From Nitrospinota bacterium (GTDB taxonomy: Bacteria; UBA8248): a DNA stretch of 21,061 nucleotides. The notes below the pieces were generated by a model. It did no database searches, was not told where the DNA came from, and was given only the letters and a program-made list of their open reading frames with translations. The translations under genes were made by a program, and so were the position numbers. The stretch spans positions 1 to 21,061 of the forward strand of contig JAPYQX010000016.1 of the NCBI GenBank assembly GCA_029937135.1, given 5' to 3'. Numbering within the stretch: the first letter of the stretch is position 1; every line of letters starts with the position of its first letter. This document shows, one piece after another, positions 8,217-16,755 of the stretch.

Positions 8217-10490
8217 CTAGCGCCCGTTCCGGATGGCCCGAAGGACCGCCTCCGGCGTCGCCGGAATATCGGTAATCTCCGCGCCGATGGCATCGCAGAT
8301 GGCGTTCACGACGGCCGGTGCCGTCGGGTTCACCGAAGGCTCGGCCACCCCCTTGACCCCGAAGGGCCCTCTCGGCTCATGGGTCTGGACGATGATCGAT
8401 GTCACCCGCTCCGGGCTGTCGATCGGGGTGGGGAGCAGGTAGTCCATGAAGTAGGGGTTCTGGACTCTCCCTTCTTTCATCTGAATCTCTTCCATCAGGC
8501 CCAGGCCGTAGCCCATGCTCGAGCCGCCCTCGATCTGACCCTCGACGTTCATCGGGTTGATGGCGGTTCCGACATCGTGCGAGGCGACCAGGTGAAGGAC
8601 GCGGTACTCGCCCGTCTCGATGTCCACCTCGACCTCGGCGCACTGGGTGGCGAAGACGTAGCACTCGAACCCCTTTCCCTGATGGGTCTCCTTGTCCACT
8701 CCGAGGTCGGTCGAGGTGTGGGTTCCCTCGCTCACGACCGGCTCGGACGACTTGTGGCAGGCAAGGGCTACCTCCTTGAGCGAAATCCTCCGGTTCGGGG
8801 CTCCCTTGACGAAGACCTCCCCGTTCCTGATATCGAGGTCCTCCGCGGCGGCCTCGATCATTCCGGCGGCTTTTTCCAGAAGCTGAGCCTTCACCTTGCC
8901 CACGGCGATCTTGACGGCCTTGCCGCCGAGGTGGGAGATGCGGCTTCCCGTCGAGCCGGGGTCGAACGGGGAGACCGAGGTGTCTCCGTTGATGAGATTA
9001 ACGTCCTCCACGGGGATTCCAAGTTCCTCGGCGGCCACCTGCCGCAGGACGACGTTCGACCCCTGGCCGACATCCACGATACCCACGATGACGGTCAAGG
9101 TGGAGTCCTCGTTCACCCGGGTGAAGGCGGCGCTCGGCGTCGCCTTCCCGAACCCGGCGACGGGGTAGATCATGGCCGCCATTCCGCGGCCCATCCGTTT
9201 CGTGCCGCAGGCCGACTTCGCGCCCCGGCCGATGGCATCCCAGTTGACAGCCTTGGTGGCGGTATCGATCGTCTCGCCGAGGCCGCAGCTCGTGATCTCG
9301 TCGCCGCTGTGGGCGGGGTCGCCGGTCTTCAAGGCGTTGCGCCGCCTGAGCTCGAGCGGGTCCATGTTCAACCGACGCGCGATGAGGTCCATATGGCGCT
9401 CGCAGGCGTAGCACGTTTGGGTCGCCCCGAAACCCCGGACGGCCCCCGAGAATCCGTTGTTGGTGTAGGTGAGAGTGAAGTCGGCCCGGATATTATCGAT
9501 GCGGTAGGGCCCCGGTCCCATGAGCGCGGCCTTGGCGGCGACGCCGCCCCCGGCGGAGGCATAGGCCCCCCCGTCGAGGAGGAGGTGAATCTGGACGGCG
9601 GTGATTTTCCCTTCGCGGGTTACCCCGGTCTTGTAGTCCATCGTGAAAGGATGGCGGACAGTCGAGGCGGTGAACTCCTCCTCGCGCGACATGCGGAACT
9701 TGACGGGCCGCCTCGTTTTCATGGCGCACAACGCCGCGAAGGCCTCGAGCATGATCTCGTGCTTGCCGCCGAAGGCGCCGCCCGCCGTGCTGCTCAGGAT
9801 CCGGACCTTGGTGATCGGGAGGCCGAGCACCTTGGCCAGATCGCCGCGAATGCGAAATGGGGTCTGGGTGGATACGTGAACGGTGATCCGGCCCGTGTTC
9901 TCAAGCTCCGCCATGCAGAAATGAGGCTCCATCGAGGCGTGCTCCTGTGCCTTGGAGCGATAGGTCTGCTCGACGATAATGTCGGCCTCGGCGAATCCGG
10001 CCTCGATATCCCCCCTGATCACTTTTCCCTCGGTCACGAGGTTGCCCGTGGGGTGGGAAGGGTGAACGAGGGGGCTTCCCTCGAGGAGGGCTTCCTCGGG
10101 GCTGAATACGGGGGGGAGGTCTTCATAGTCCACCTTTACCAGCCGGGCCGCCTCCTCCGCCTCCTCCCAGCTCTCGGCGCACAGGGCGACGACGGGGTCG
10201 CCTTCGTAGCGGATCTTGTCGTGACAAAGAATTGTCTGATCGGGAAACGAGGGTCCGTAGGAGTTGTGCGGAACATCCCCGGCGGTGAGAGCGCAGACGA
10301 CGCCCTTGGCGCGGGACGCCTTGCCAGTGTCCACATTGAGAATCTTGGCGTGAGGGCGGCCTGCGCGGACCACGGCCCCATACAAGACGCCTTTGGGTTC
10401 GAGATCGTCCACGAACCGGGACTCGCCCGACACCATCTCATTGCCGTCTTCGCGGGCAATGCTTTTTCCTAAAATATCCAACGATTCCAC
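8217..10490 (-). CDS. Xanthine dehydrogenase/CoxL-family molybdopterin-binding subunit without its partner subunits
   Basis: GTG at 10488-10490 is chosen because GAGGT lies 6 bases upstream, giving 757 residues; a TTG nine codons earlier is the alternative. Order of domains: an N-terminal a/b hammerhead domain (SGESRFVDDL...GVLYGAVVRA), then the molybdopterin domains with GGAFGGKHE, RGFGATQ, VDVGQGSN and the C-terminal GVKGVAEP, whose E717 matches the family's catalytic Glu. The CO dehydrogenase loop AYRGAGR-type Cys signature is absent, so this is a form II or generic hydroxylase. Such enzymes hydroxylate purines, nicotinate, aldehydes or other N-heteroaromatics at the Mo centre. The usual [2Fe-2S] and FAD subunits are not in the window, which is odd. 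It is divergent from the IclR regulator. Confidence 0.88.
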   Translation of the reverse strand: MESLDILGKSIAREDGNEMVSGESRFVDDLEPKGVLYGAVVRAGRPHAKILNVDTGKASRAKGVVCALTAGDVPHNSYGPSFPDQTILCHDKIRYEGDPVVALCAESWEEAEEAARLVKVDYEDLPPVFSPEEALLEGSPLVHPSHPTGNLVTEGKVIRGDIEAGFAEADIIVEQTYRSKAQEHASMEPHFCMAELENTGRITVHVSTQTPFRIRGDLAKVLGLPITKVRILSSTAGGAFGGKHEIMLEAFAALCAMKTRRPVKFRMSREEEFTASTVRHPFTMDYKTGVTREGKITAVQIHLLLDGGAYASAGGGVAAKAALMGPGPYRIDNIRADFTLTYTNNGFSGAVRGFGATQTCYACERHMDLIARRLNMDPLELRRRNALKTGDPAHSGDEITSCGLGETIDTATKAVNWDAIGRGAKSACGTKRMGRGMAAMIYPVAGFGKATPSAAFTRVNEDSTLTVIVGIVDVGQGSNVVLRQVAAEELGIPVEDVNLINGDTSVSPFDPGSTGSRISHLGGKAVKIAVGKVKAQLLEKAAGMIEAAAEDLDIRNGEVFVKGAPNRRISLKEVALACHKSSEPVVSEGTHTSTDLGVDKETHQGKGFECYVFATQCAEVEVDIETGEYRVLHLVASHDVGTAINPMNVEGQIEGGSSMGYGLGLMEEIQMKEGRVQNPYFMDYLLPTPIDSPERVTSIIVQTHEPRGPFGVKGVAEPSVNPTAPAVVNAICDAIGAEITDIPATPEAVLRAIRNGR

Positions 10491-10687
10491 GTGATTACCT
10501 CTATCGGTATGCATCAATTCGGTTCAATCAAGAGACTGGAAAGCCTGTAGAAGAAAACGGAGTATCATATCATGAATCAAACCGAAATCAGCCCGGAGGA
10601 ACAAAATCCAAGGTATTGTTTCTATACGATATACATGACAGGTCTCTTGGTTTTCTTGACATTGCCCGGAGGACAATGGAGACTGGT

Positions 10688-10725
10688 GTACACATAGTTC
10701 ATAAGATCGTTCACATAATGTGTAC
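10688..10725. promoter_or_regulatory. Inverted repeat upstream of the IclR gene, candidate operator
   Basis: GTACACAT (10688-10695) and ATGTGTAC (10718-10725) are perfect inverted repeats 22 bases apart. The first lies inside the palindrome GTGTACAC (10686-10693). A direct repeat GTTCA lies between them. The site starts about 57 bases before the IclR ATG, in a 254-base gap with divergent transcription on the other side. Autoregulation and control of the molybdopterin gene by the IclR protein is an inference from position. TTGACA at 10656-10661 resembles a -35 box, but no clear -10 follows. Confidence 0.45.
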
Positions 10726-10744
10726 GCCTGAAGGGAATTCTCCG

Positions 10745-11590
10745 ATGGACGCCGCGAACCGATCCGAGGGGCTCAGGCGGGGGTTAGAGATACTCGGTAT
10801 CTTCAGGGAGCCCCGTCCCGAGTGGGGGGTGAGCGAGATCGCCCGTGAGATGAGTCTGCACAAGAATCAGGTCCACCGGACCCTGAAGACGCTGGTGGAC
10901 GCCGGATTTCTTCAAAGGTGTCCTAAGTCGGCCAGGTACTCCCTCGGGTTCGGCGCTTTTGAGTTGGGCGTCGAAGCGGGAAGACACATCAACCTGATAC
11001 CCGAGGCGCGGCCCCTGATCGAGGAGCTGGCGGAGAAACTTCAGGCCACGGTTTCTATCCGGGTGGAGGACGGGGACGATATGGTGTTGGTCGAGAATAT
11101 GGAGAACCCGGGCCGCCTCAAGGTTTATTCCTCTCAGGGGAACCGGCGGTCATGGAACTTCGTGGGCTCGGGGTCGAAGGTTTTTTCGGCTTACTGGCCC
11201 CTCGAAAGGGTTGAGCGGCTCTACCGGAAATTCGGGTTGCCCCGCTTCACCAAAAATTCTGTCACCCGTAAAATGGATATGTTAAAAGAGATTGCAAGGA
11301 TCAGGGTGCAGGGCTACGCCGTGAGCAACGGCGAGAGGTCCTTGGAGATACTCGGCGTCGCCGCGCCTGTTTTTAAAAGCGATGGCGTGCTCATCGCGGT
11401 GCTCGTCGCCGCGATGCCTTCTGCGGGAATCTCGAAAAGCCGCCGGGAGGAAATCGTCCGGACGGTGGCGCGGGGCGCCCGGAATGTTTCGGACCTTTTT
11501 AAAGAGAAATTTGCGCCGGATGCGGGCGAAAGCGATGGAAGACGCGCCCTCCGGGGCGGAGCCCGCTCGGGCGTAACCGAATCCCCGTAA
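10745..11590 (+). CDS. IclR-family transcriptional regulator
   Basis: ATG at 10745 follows GAAGGGAA; the open frame extends 43 codons further up, but that stretch lacks family character. The 281-residue product has an N-terminal winged helix-turn-helix (about 8-70: EGLRRGLEILGIF, VSEIAREMSLHKNQVHRTLKTLVDAGFL, YSLG). The IclR effector-binding domain follows (VSIRVEDGDDMVLVE, FVGSGSKVFSAYWP, IRVQGYAVSNGE, LGVAAPVF). IclR proteins usually control catabolic operons for aromatic or small organic acids, often the divergent neighbour. A low-complexity tail after about residue 255 is not part of the domain. It heads a same-strand run of cupin, sulfatase, M24 and pirin genes. Confidence 0.92.
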   Translation: MDAANRSEGLRRGLEILGIFREPRPEWGVSEIAREMSLHKNQVHRTLKTLVDAGFLQRCPKSARYSLGFGAFELGVEAGRHINLIPEARPLIEELAEKLQATVSIRVEDGDDMVLVENMENPGRLKVYSSQGNRRSWNFVGSGSKVFSAYWPLERVERLYRKFGLPRFTKNSVTRKMDMLKEIARIRVQGYAVSNGERSLEILGVAAPVFKSDGVLIAVLVAAMPSAGISKSRREEIVRTVARGARNVSDLFKEKFAPDAGESDGRRALRGGARSGVTESP

Positions 11591-11624
11591 GGCGGGGAAG
11601 CGAAACCTCGGAAAGGATGAATCC

Positions 11625-12002
11625 ATGGCCGATGATTCGGCGACAAAAGATGACCGGCCCGGACGGCCGCCGTTTATCCCTGGCACACCCGAGGAATACG
11701 ACGCGGTGACCGCCGACCCGGGCAGCCACACGGTAGTTTTCGAGAACGAAAAGGTCCGGGTGGTGCGTGTGAACGTCGAGCCGGGGGTGCGGGAGAACAT
11801 GCACACCCATAAATGGCATAGTGTGTTCATCATCAGCGCTTTTCCGAACATCAACTATTACCTGGAGGACGGGACCTGCATTCCCCGCTCGGGTGCGCGG
11901 CGCGAGGGGATTCCGGCGTGGATCGAGCCGGAGGGGATTCACGCGGTCGAAAACATTGATACGCGCCCGTTCGAGGGCATTCGGATTGAACTGAAGGACT
12001 GA
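11625..12002 (+). CDS. Small single-domain cupin protein
   Basis: The 125-residue protein has one cupin barrel. Motif 1 reads G54-x5-H60-T-H62-KW-H65, with His where the family usually has Glu. Motif 2 reads P102-E-G104-I-H106-AVEN. H60, H62 and H106 probably bind a metal. ATG at 11625 follows GGAAAGGA. It lies 34 bases after the IclR gene and 66 before the sulfatase gene, so it is probably co-transcribed. Cupins of this size include small dioxygenases, isomerases and ligand-binding proteins; sequence alone does not choose among them. Confidence 0.8.
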   Translation: MADDSATKDDRPGRPPFIPGTPEEYDAVTADPGSHTVVFENEKVRVVRVNVEPGVRENMHTHKWHSVFIISAFPNINYYLEDGTCIPRSGARREGIPAWIEPEGIHAVENIDTRPFEGIRIELKD

Positions 12003-12068
12003 GGAGAGAGGAGGATATCGGAAAGGCTTCTCTTCATTCATTAATAGATTCTCTCAGGGGTTAGCAAC

Positions 12069-13520
12069 GTGGAACCGAAAAACCTGCTCGTCATCATGTC
12101 GGACGAGCACAGCGTCAAGGCTTCGGGCTGCTACGGCCACCCGATCGTGAAGACGCCCAATATCGACCGGCTCGCCGCGTCGGGCGCGCGGTTCACGAAC
12201 GCCTACACGAACTGCCCCATCTGCACCCCCGCCCGCGCGGGTTTCGCCACGGGGCGCTACATCCACCAGATCGGAAACTGGGACAACGCCCACCCCTATA
12301 CCGGCGATGTCCCGGGGTGGGGGCATCGACTTCAGGCGGGCGGGAATCCCGTCATATCCATCGGAAAGCTTCACTACAGGAACGAGACCGATCCGACCGG
12401 GTTTGATCGGCAGATAGTTCCGATGCATGTCCGCAACGGCGTGGGCAGCCTTCCCGGTTCGGTGCGCGACCCGCTGCCGGTGCAGGGGGCGAAAGCGCTG
12501 GCCGCCGAGATCGGGCCGGGGGAGACGAGCTACTCGAACTACGACCTCGATATCACCGAAAAGGCCTGCCATTGGCTCGAAAACGAGGCTGTAAAAGATA
12601 CGGACAAGCCCTGGATGACGTTTGTTTCGCTTGTGAGCCCACATTTTCCCCTGAAGGCGCCCCGGGCGTTTTTCGACATATACCCGCCGGATCGGATGCC
12701 GCTTCCCAAGGCGCACGCCGGGGACGGGCGGCCCACCCATCCCTGGATCGACGCCTTCCGCCGGTGCATCGACTCGGACGATTATTTCGACGACGAGAAA
12801 CGGCGCATCGCCATCGCCTCGTATTTCGGCCTCTGCTCGTTTCTTGACCACAACATCGGGCGGCTTCTCGAAAGTTTCGAGAAAGCGGGTCTGTCGGAAT
12901 CCACGCGAATCATTTACGTATCGGACCACGGCGAGAACCTGGGCGCGCGGGGAACCTGGGGGAAGGGAACGATGTACGAGGAGTCGGCCGCCATCCCTCT
13001 CATCATGTCAGGCCCCGATGTCCCCGCCGGAAAAGAGGTGTCCACCCCCGTTTCGCTCGTTGATTTTTATCAGACTATATTAGAGGCGGTTGGTGTTGAG
13101 CCGAACGAGCGTGACGAAAACTTACCCGGAAGCTCGCTTTTCGGCATCGCCTCGGGTCCGGACGATCCCGCCCGGCCCGTTTTCAGCGAATACCACGCCG
13201 CGGGGGCGGAGACGGCCGCCTATATGCTTCGGCGGGATAGATTCAAGTACATTCATTATGTATATTTTTCGCCCGAACTTTTCGATCTGGATACGGACCC
13301 CGAGGAGCAAAACGATCTCGCACCGAGTCCGGCCCACCGGGAGATTTTGGGGGAGATGGAGGCGAGCCTCAGAAAGATCGTTGACCCCGAGGCCGTGGAC
13401 CGGACGGCGAAGCGGGATCAGGCGGCTCTGATCGAGCGCAACGGCGGGCGCGAGGCGGTGATGAACAAGCCCGCCGGTGCGACGCCGACCCCCGGCAATT
13501 ATTCCGACGACGGTTATTAA
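12069..13520 (+). CDS. Type I sulfatase (formylglycine-dependent sulfatase/alkaline phosphatase superfamily)
   Basis: GTG at 12069 follows an AGGGG box. The 483-residue product starts LLVIMSDEHSVKASGCYGH, with metal ligand D12, and carries the sulfatase signature C52-T-P-A-R56, whose Cys is converted to formylglycine by FGE or anSME. YVSDHGENLG supplies D286 and H287 for the metal site. The C-terminal part has YIHYVYFSPELFDLDTDPEEQNDLA, the usual closing motif. No signal peptide is visible, so it probably acts in the cytoplasm on an imported organosulfate; choline-sulfatase-like enzymes are the closest style I recognise. No formylglycine-generating enzyme is in the window. Phosphonate ester or phosphodiester activity is also known in this superfamily. 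Confidence 0.9.
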   Translation: MEPKNLLVIMSDEHSVKASGCYGHPIVKTPNIDRLAASGARFTNAYTNCPICTPARAGFATGRYIHQIGNWDNAHPYTGDVPGWGHRLQAGGNPVISIGKLHYRNETDPTGFDRQIVPMHVRNGVGSLPGSVRDPLPVQGAKALAAEIGPGETSYSNYDLDITEKACHWLENEAVKDTDKPWMTFVSLVSPHFPLKAPRAFFDIYPPDRMPLPKAHAGDGRPTHPWIDAFRRCIDSDDYFDDEKRRIAIASYFGLCSFLDHNIGRLLESFEKAGLSESTRIIYVSDHGENLGARGTWGKGTMYEESAAIPLIMSGPDVPAGKEVSTPVSLVDFYQTILEAVGVEPNERDENLPGSSLFGIASGPDDPARPVFSEYHAAGAETAAYMLRRDRFKYIHYVYFSPELFDLDTDPEEQNDLAPSPAHREILGEMEASLRKIVDPEAVDRTAKRDQAALIERNGGREAVMNKPAGATPTPGNYSDDGY

Positions 13521-13581
13521 CCGGATGGTAATTAACCGGAAGGTCTTTGGATTTTGTTTGACCGGCGGATTCGCCGGTTAA
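13516..13581. repeat. TTAACCGG direct and inverted repeats between the sulfatase and M24 genes
   Basis: ATTAACCGGA occurs at 13516-13525, spanning the sulfatase stop, and again at 13531-13540. Its inverse CCGGTTAA occurs at 13574-13581, as the 3' arm of a perfect hairpin ACCGGCG-GATT-CGCCGGT (13561-13578) just before the M24 ribosome binding site. No T-tract follows, so this is not a standard terminator. It could be an operator or an mRNA processing/stability element. Confidence 0.45.
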
Positions 13582-13597
13582 AAAAAGGAGGGTCGGC

Positions 13598-14818
13598 GTG
13601 GATTGTCCGAATTATTTCTGGCCGTGGTTTTCCGAGGCGGAGTACGAGCGGCGCTACGCCAATATTCGGCGGGGAATGGAGGAAAAGGGCCTCGACTGCC
13701 TGCTGGTCTACGGGGTGAGCCGGGGGATGGGCATGGAGCCCGGCCAGACGAACGTGGTCTATCTCACGAGCGTCGCCTCATGGAGCCAGACCTATCTTGT
13801 GTTTCCGCTCCACGAGGCGCCCACGATGTTCATCATGAGCGCGAACCAGGTCAAGAATATCCGCGACAACGCCGTCGTCAAGGATGTGCGCCCCGGCGGC
13901 TCGTTCACCCGTACGGGCGGCCTTGCCGATTCGGCGGGGCCGGTGGCGGCCCGCCTCAAGGAGCTTGGTCTCGAAAAAAAGAAAATCGGCATCGTCGGCG
14001 ATACGGGATGGCTGAACATCAACCTGCCCCACGAGGCCCATGTCCTCATCATCGGGGCGCTCCCCGACGCTGGGTTCGAGGTCGTCACCCGGTGGTACGA
14101 GCACCTTAAACTGGTCAAGAGCGACGAGGAGATCGCCCGCATGAGGCAGTCGGCGGCCATCACCGACGCCGTTTACGAGGTCATGGTGGACGCGGCCCGG
14201 CCGGGAGTCCGCCCCTGCGACCTGTATAACCTCATGTGCCGCACCGCCCTCGGGATGGACGCGAGGCTGACGCTGGGCCATGTGGGCCGGACGCCGATGA
14301 GCAACCCCGACATGGATTACCCGCACTACTATCCCCTGACGACGCCGATCGAAATGGGCGACGTGGTGATGACCGAGGTGGCGGCCGGGGTCGGCGGCTA
14401 CTACGGCAAGATCTGGGGGACGTTTTTCATGGGCGACCCCACGCCCGAGTACGAAAAATTATTCAACCTCGGGGTCAAGACCAGCCACGATCTCCACGCG
14501 GCAATCAAGCCCGGGGTCAGGGTCGGGGAGCTCACCTCCCTTTGCCTCGACACCACCCAGAACGCAGGCTACAAGGCCAAGACCAGCATTACAGGCTGGT
14601 CCACCTGGAACGAGCCGCCCGACGTTCGCGGCGCGGGAGACAGCGTGACCGACCCCGATTTTGTTTTTCAGAAAAACACCTGCCTCAGCGTGACGGGCTG
14701 GCCCTCGACGGAGGATGAGTCGATGGGTATCTGGCTGGGAGACGTGTGCCTCGTCACGGATAACGGCGCGGAGAATTTTCAGAAATACCCGATCAGGGAA
14801 ATTCACGTCGTCAAATAA
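13598..14818 (+). CDS. Second M24-family (creatinase/prolidase-like) protein, canonical metal ligands absent
   Basis: GTG at 13598 follows GGAGGG. The 406-residue product has a creatinase N-terminal domain (about 12-170: EYERRYANIRRGMEEKGLD) and a pita-bread domain (about 175-406: VKSDEEIARMRQSAAITDAVYE). By alignment to aminopeptidase P the ligands are gone. E260 (VMTEVAAG) replaces the first Asp and K271 (GYYGKIW) the second. The His region reads TGWSTWNEPP with no His, the first Glu region is LSVTGWP, and the last Glu is G381 (WLGDVCLV). The closing VTDNGAENFQKYP is typical of the family. A metal-free creatinase-like hydrolase or a binding or regulatory role is possible. It is clearly different from the M24 copy at 4449. 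It sits between the sulfatase and pirin genes, all on the same strand. Confidence 0.8.
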   Translation: MDCPNYFWPWFSEAEYERRYANIRRGMEEKGLDCLLVYGVSRGMGMEPGQTNVVYLTSVASWSQTYLVFPLHEAPTMFIMSANQVKNIRDNAVVKDVRPGGSFTRTGGLADSAGPVAARLKELGLEKKKIGIVGDTGWLNINLPHEAHVLIIGALPDAGFEVVTRWYEHLKLVKSDEEIARMRQSAAITDAVYEVMVDAARPGVRPCDLYNLMCRTALGMDARLTLGHVGRTPMSNPDMDYPHYYPLTTPIEMGDVVMTEVAAGVGGYYGKIWGTFFMGDPTPEYEKLFNLGVKTSHDLHAAIKPGVRVGELTSLCLDTTQNAGYKAKTSITGWSTWNEPPDVRGAGDSVTDPDFVFQKNTCLSVTGWPSTEDESMGIWLGDVCLVTDNGAENFQKYPIREIHVVK

Positions 14819-14942
14819 ACAAACCAGCAATAACTCCTCATCAAGCGGGACGACTTCCCCACATTCCAGGGCAACTGTGGCATATGATCTTGACAGTCTC
14901 ACTTTGACCGAAAACTCGAAATGAAACTTGTGGAGAGCGGCC

Positions 14943-15683
14943 ATGAGATACGTTCTGCGAGCGGAAGATAGGTTGAAAATCGGAAGCGGTCCATTCAGGA
15001 TATTGGGAATTTTCCCCGGACTTTCGCTAAATGATTCCGATGACAAAGGATTCGGGTCCCTCGGCGCATTTGATCATGCGTATCTGGACCCGGGCGCTCT
15101 GGTGGCCATGCATGAGCATCGTAATGATGAAATTTTCTCCTATCTGCGAAACGGGGCCATGTTTCACGAAGATTCATCCGGCGCTCAGTTTCCTCTGACA
15201 CCGACACATCTCTCGGTGATGAACGCGGGAAGCGGTATTTCTCATGAGGAAGGTGTTCCGGAGAGCGAAGAACCCGCCGAATTGTTGCAAATCTTCATCC
15301 GGCCCCGGGAAGAGGGGTTGGAGCCCGGTATTCAGCATCATGAGTTTCAGATGGCGAAAAGCGAAAATGCCTGGCGTCTTCTGTTGGGCCCGGAAGATTC
15401 CGGCGCTCCCTTGAAAGCGAGAAATCGAGTCTGGATTCATGACGCCTTGTTATCGGATTCGTCCCTGTCGATTCCCGTAGCAAACGGCATGGCGAGGCTG
15501 TTGTACGTATTTCGCGGCGAAACGGTTATTGAAGACGAAAGTCTCCAAGAGGGTGATTCCATTCTGATTATCGATGAAGAGGAGATAAGTGTTCACGCCG
15601 AATCATCGGCCGAACTGGTCTTATTCATCATTGATCGTAATGCGCCAACGGTACGATCGGGCACATTGAGCGGGGCTAATTAA
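14943..15683 (+). CDS. Pirin-family bicupin protein
   Basis: ATG at 14943 is preferred over a TTG five codons earlier because GGAGAG precedes it; it gives 246 residues. The pirin signature is plain: GFGSLGAFDHAYLDPG, MHEHRNDEIFSYLRNG, HEDSSG, and MNAGSGISHEEG. Metal ligands H57, H59, H101 and E103 nearly match the positions in human pirin. The C-terminal half is the second cupin barrel. Bacterial pirins such as YhhW can act as quercetin 2,3-dioxygenases, and others modulate central metabolism; the role here is unknown. It follows the M24 gene by 124 bases and ends 26 bases from the convergent amidohydrolase gene. Confidence 0.88.
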   Translation: MRYVLRAEDRLKIGSGPFRILGIFPGLSLNDSDDKGFGSLGAFDHAYLDPGALVAMHEHRNDEIFSYLRNGAMFHEDSSGAQFPLTPTHLSVMNAGSGISHEEGVPESEEPAELLQIFIRPREEGLEPGIQHHEFQMAKSENAWRLLLGPEDSGAPLKARNRVWIHDALLSDSSLSIPVANGMARLLYVFRGETVIEDESLQEGDSILIIDEEEISVHAESSAELVLFIIDRNAPTVRSGTLSGAN

Positions 15684-15709
15684 ATTTTCCGCGAAAAATC
15701 CTCCCGTGC

Positions 15710-16717
15710 TTAAATTCCGAACAGCCTCTTCGCGTTGCCCGAGAGGATTTTTTCCTGATCTTCGTCCGCCAGCCGCGAAAGCCCCGGAATCTCCCTCGCC
15801 GGCCCCAGGTCGCCTACGTCCCACGGGGCGTCCGTGCCGTAGAGAATCTGATCCGCCCCCAGCGTTTTCACGGCGAACTCCAGACAATCGGCGTTGTGAA
15901 TAACGGTGTCGTAGTAGAATCTCTCCAGATATTCGTCGGGAGATTTAGCGCCCTTTGCCTTCGGCTCCCCGCGCACCTCCCAGCCGTGTTGCCAGCGCCC
16001 TCTGATCCAGGGGGTGAAGCCGCCCATGTGGGCGAGGATGATTTTAGTGTCCGGAAACCGGTCGAGCACCCCGCCGAACATCAGGCAGGCGGCGGCGATG
16101 GTGGTGTCGAGCGGGTTCGAGATGAGGTTGGAGAGGTAGTAGTCCTTCATCCTGTTTTCCCGGCCGATGATGTCGCCCGGATGGATCAGGATCGGAACGC
16201 CGAGCGAAACCACCTTGTCCCAGAACACATCGAGCGCCGGATCGTCGAGATTCCGCCCGTTCACGTTCGTGCCGATCTTGACGCCCTTGTGGCCGCGTTG
16301 CACTGCGCGCCCGAGCTCTCTGGCGGCGGCGGATGGATCCTGTAGAGGGACGGCGGCGATGCAGCTGAATTTTTCGGGATATTTTCCGGCGAGGGCGGCG
16401 AGGCCCTCGTTCATCGATGACGCGATTTCGGCTGCCATCCCGGTGTCCAGGCCGTAGAAAGTCATGTAAGTGATCGCCGAGAGTATCTGGTGGTCGATGC
16501 CCATTGTCTTCATGCCCGCGAGGCGAAGCTCGGGGTCGATCACTTCTCTCGGTATGCGGTTATGGGACCGGCGAACCTGGTTGGAAATTTCGTTCTCCCG
16601 GACGAGGATTTCCCATTCATCGCCCTGCTCGATACGCAAGATGGGGGCGTAGCGGCCCTCGCGCAGGTCTTTCATGATTCCTTCGGGGACGATGTGAGCG
16701 TGGTGATCGATGATCAA
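15710..16717 (-). CDS. ACMSD-like amidohydrolase (amidohydrolase family 2, probable decarboxylase or hydratase)
   Basis: TTG at 16715-16717 is the start; AAAGGAA lies 7 bases upstream and the protein begins at the catalytic strand (MIIDHHAHIVP). Metal-site residues are H6 and H8 (HxH), H179 (PILIHPG), H230 (ILAHMGG, catalytic His) and D296 (YGTDAPW). These spacings closely match ACMSD, the 2-amino-3-carboxymuconate semialdehyde decarboxylase, where I recall H177, H228 and D294. Relatives decarboxylate aromatic acids (5-carboxyvanillate, gamma-resorcylate) or hydrate ring-cleavage products. At 335 residues the length is normal. It is likely in one unit with the EthD-like gene 38 bases upstream. 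Fold confident, reaction inferred. Confidence 0.85.
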   Translation of the reverse strand: MIIDHHAHIVPEGIMKDLREGRYAPILRIEQGDEWEILVRENEISNQVRRSHNRIPREVIDPELRLAGMKTMGIDHQILSAITYMTFYGLDTGMAAEIASSMNEGLAALAGKYPEKFSCIAAVPLQDPSAAARELGRAVQRGHKGVKIGTNVNGRNLDDPALDVFWDKVVSLGVPILIHPGDIIGRENRMKDYYLSNLISNPLDTTIAAACLMFGGVLDRFPDTKIILAHMGGFTPWIRGRWQHGWEVRGEPKAKGAKSPDEYLERFYYDTVIHNADCLEFAVKTLGADQILYGTDAPWDVGDLGPAREIPGLSRLADEDQEKILSGNAKRLFGI

Positions 16718-16755
16718 GGTGTTTCCTTTCCGGCGTCCGGGAGCGGGAGGCGATT

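Noticed and set aside
7953..10472. 839-codon plus-strand open frame opposite the molybdopterin subunit
   Set aside because: Its sequence has no family character, it overlaps the LigB-like gene in another frame, and the opposite strand encodes a complete recognisable enzyme. Long antisense frames are expected in GC-rich genes.
12054..12929. 291-codon minus-strand open frame opposite the sulfatase
   Set aside because: An antisense shadow of the gene with the intact CTPAR sulfatase signature.
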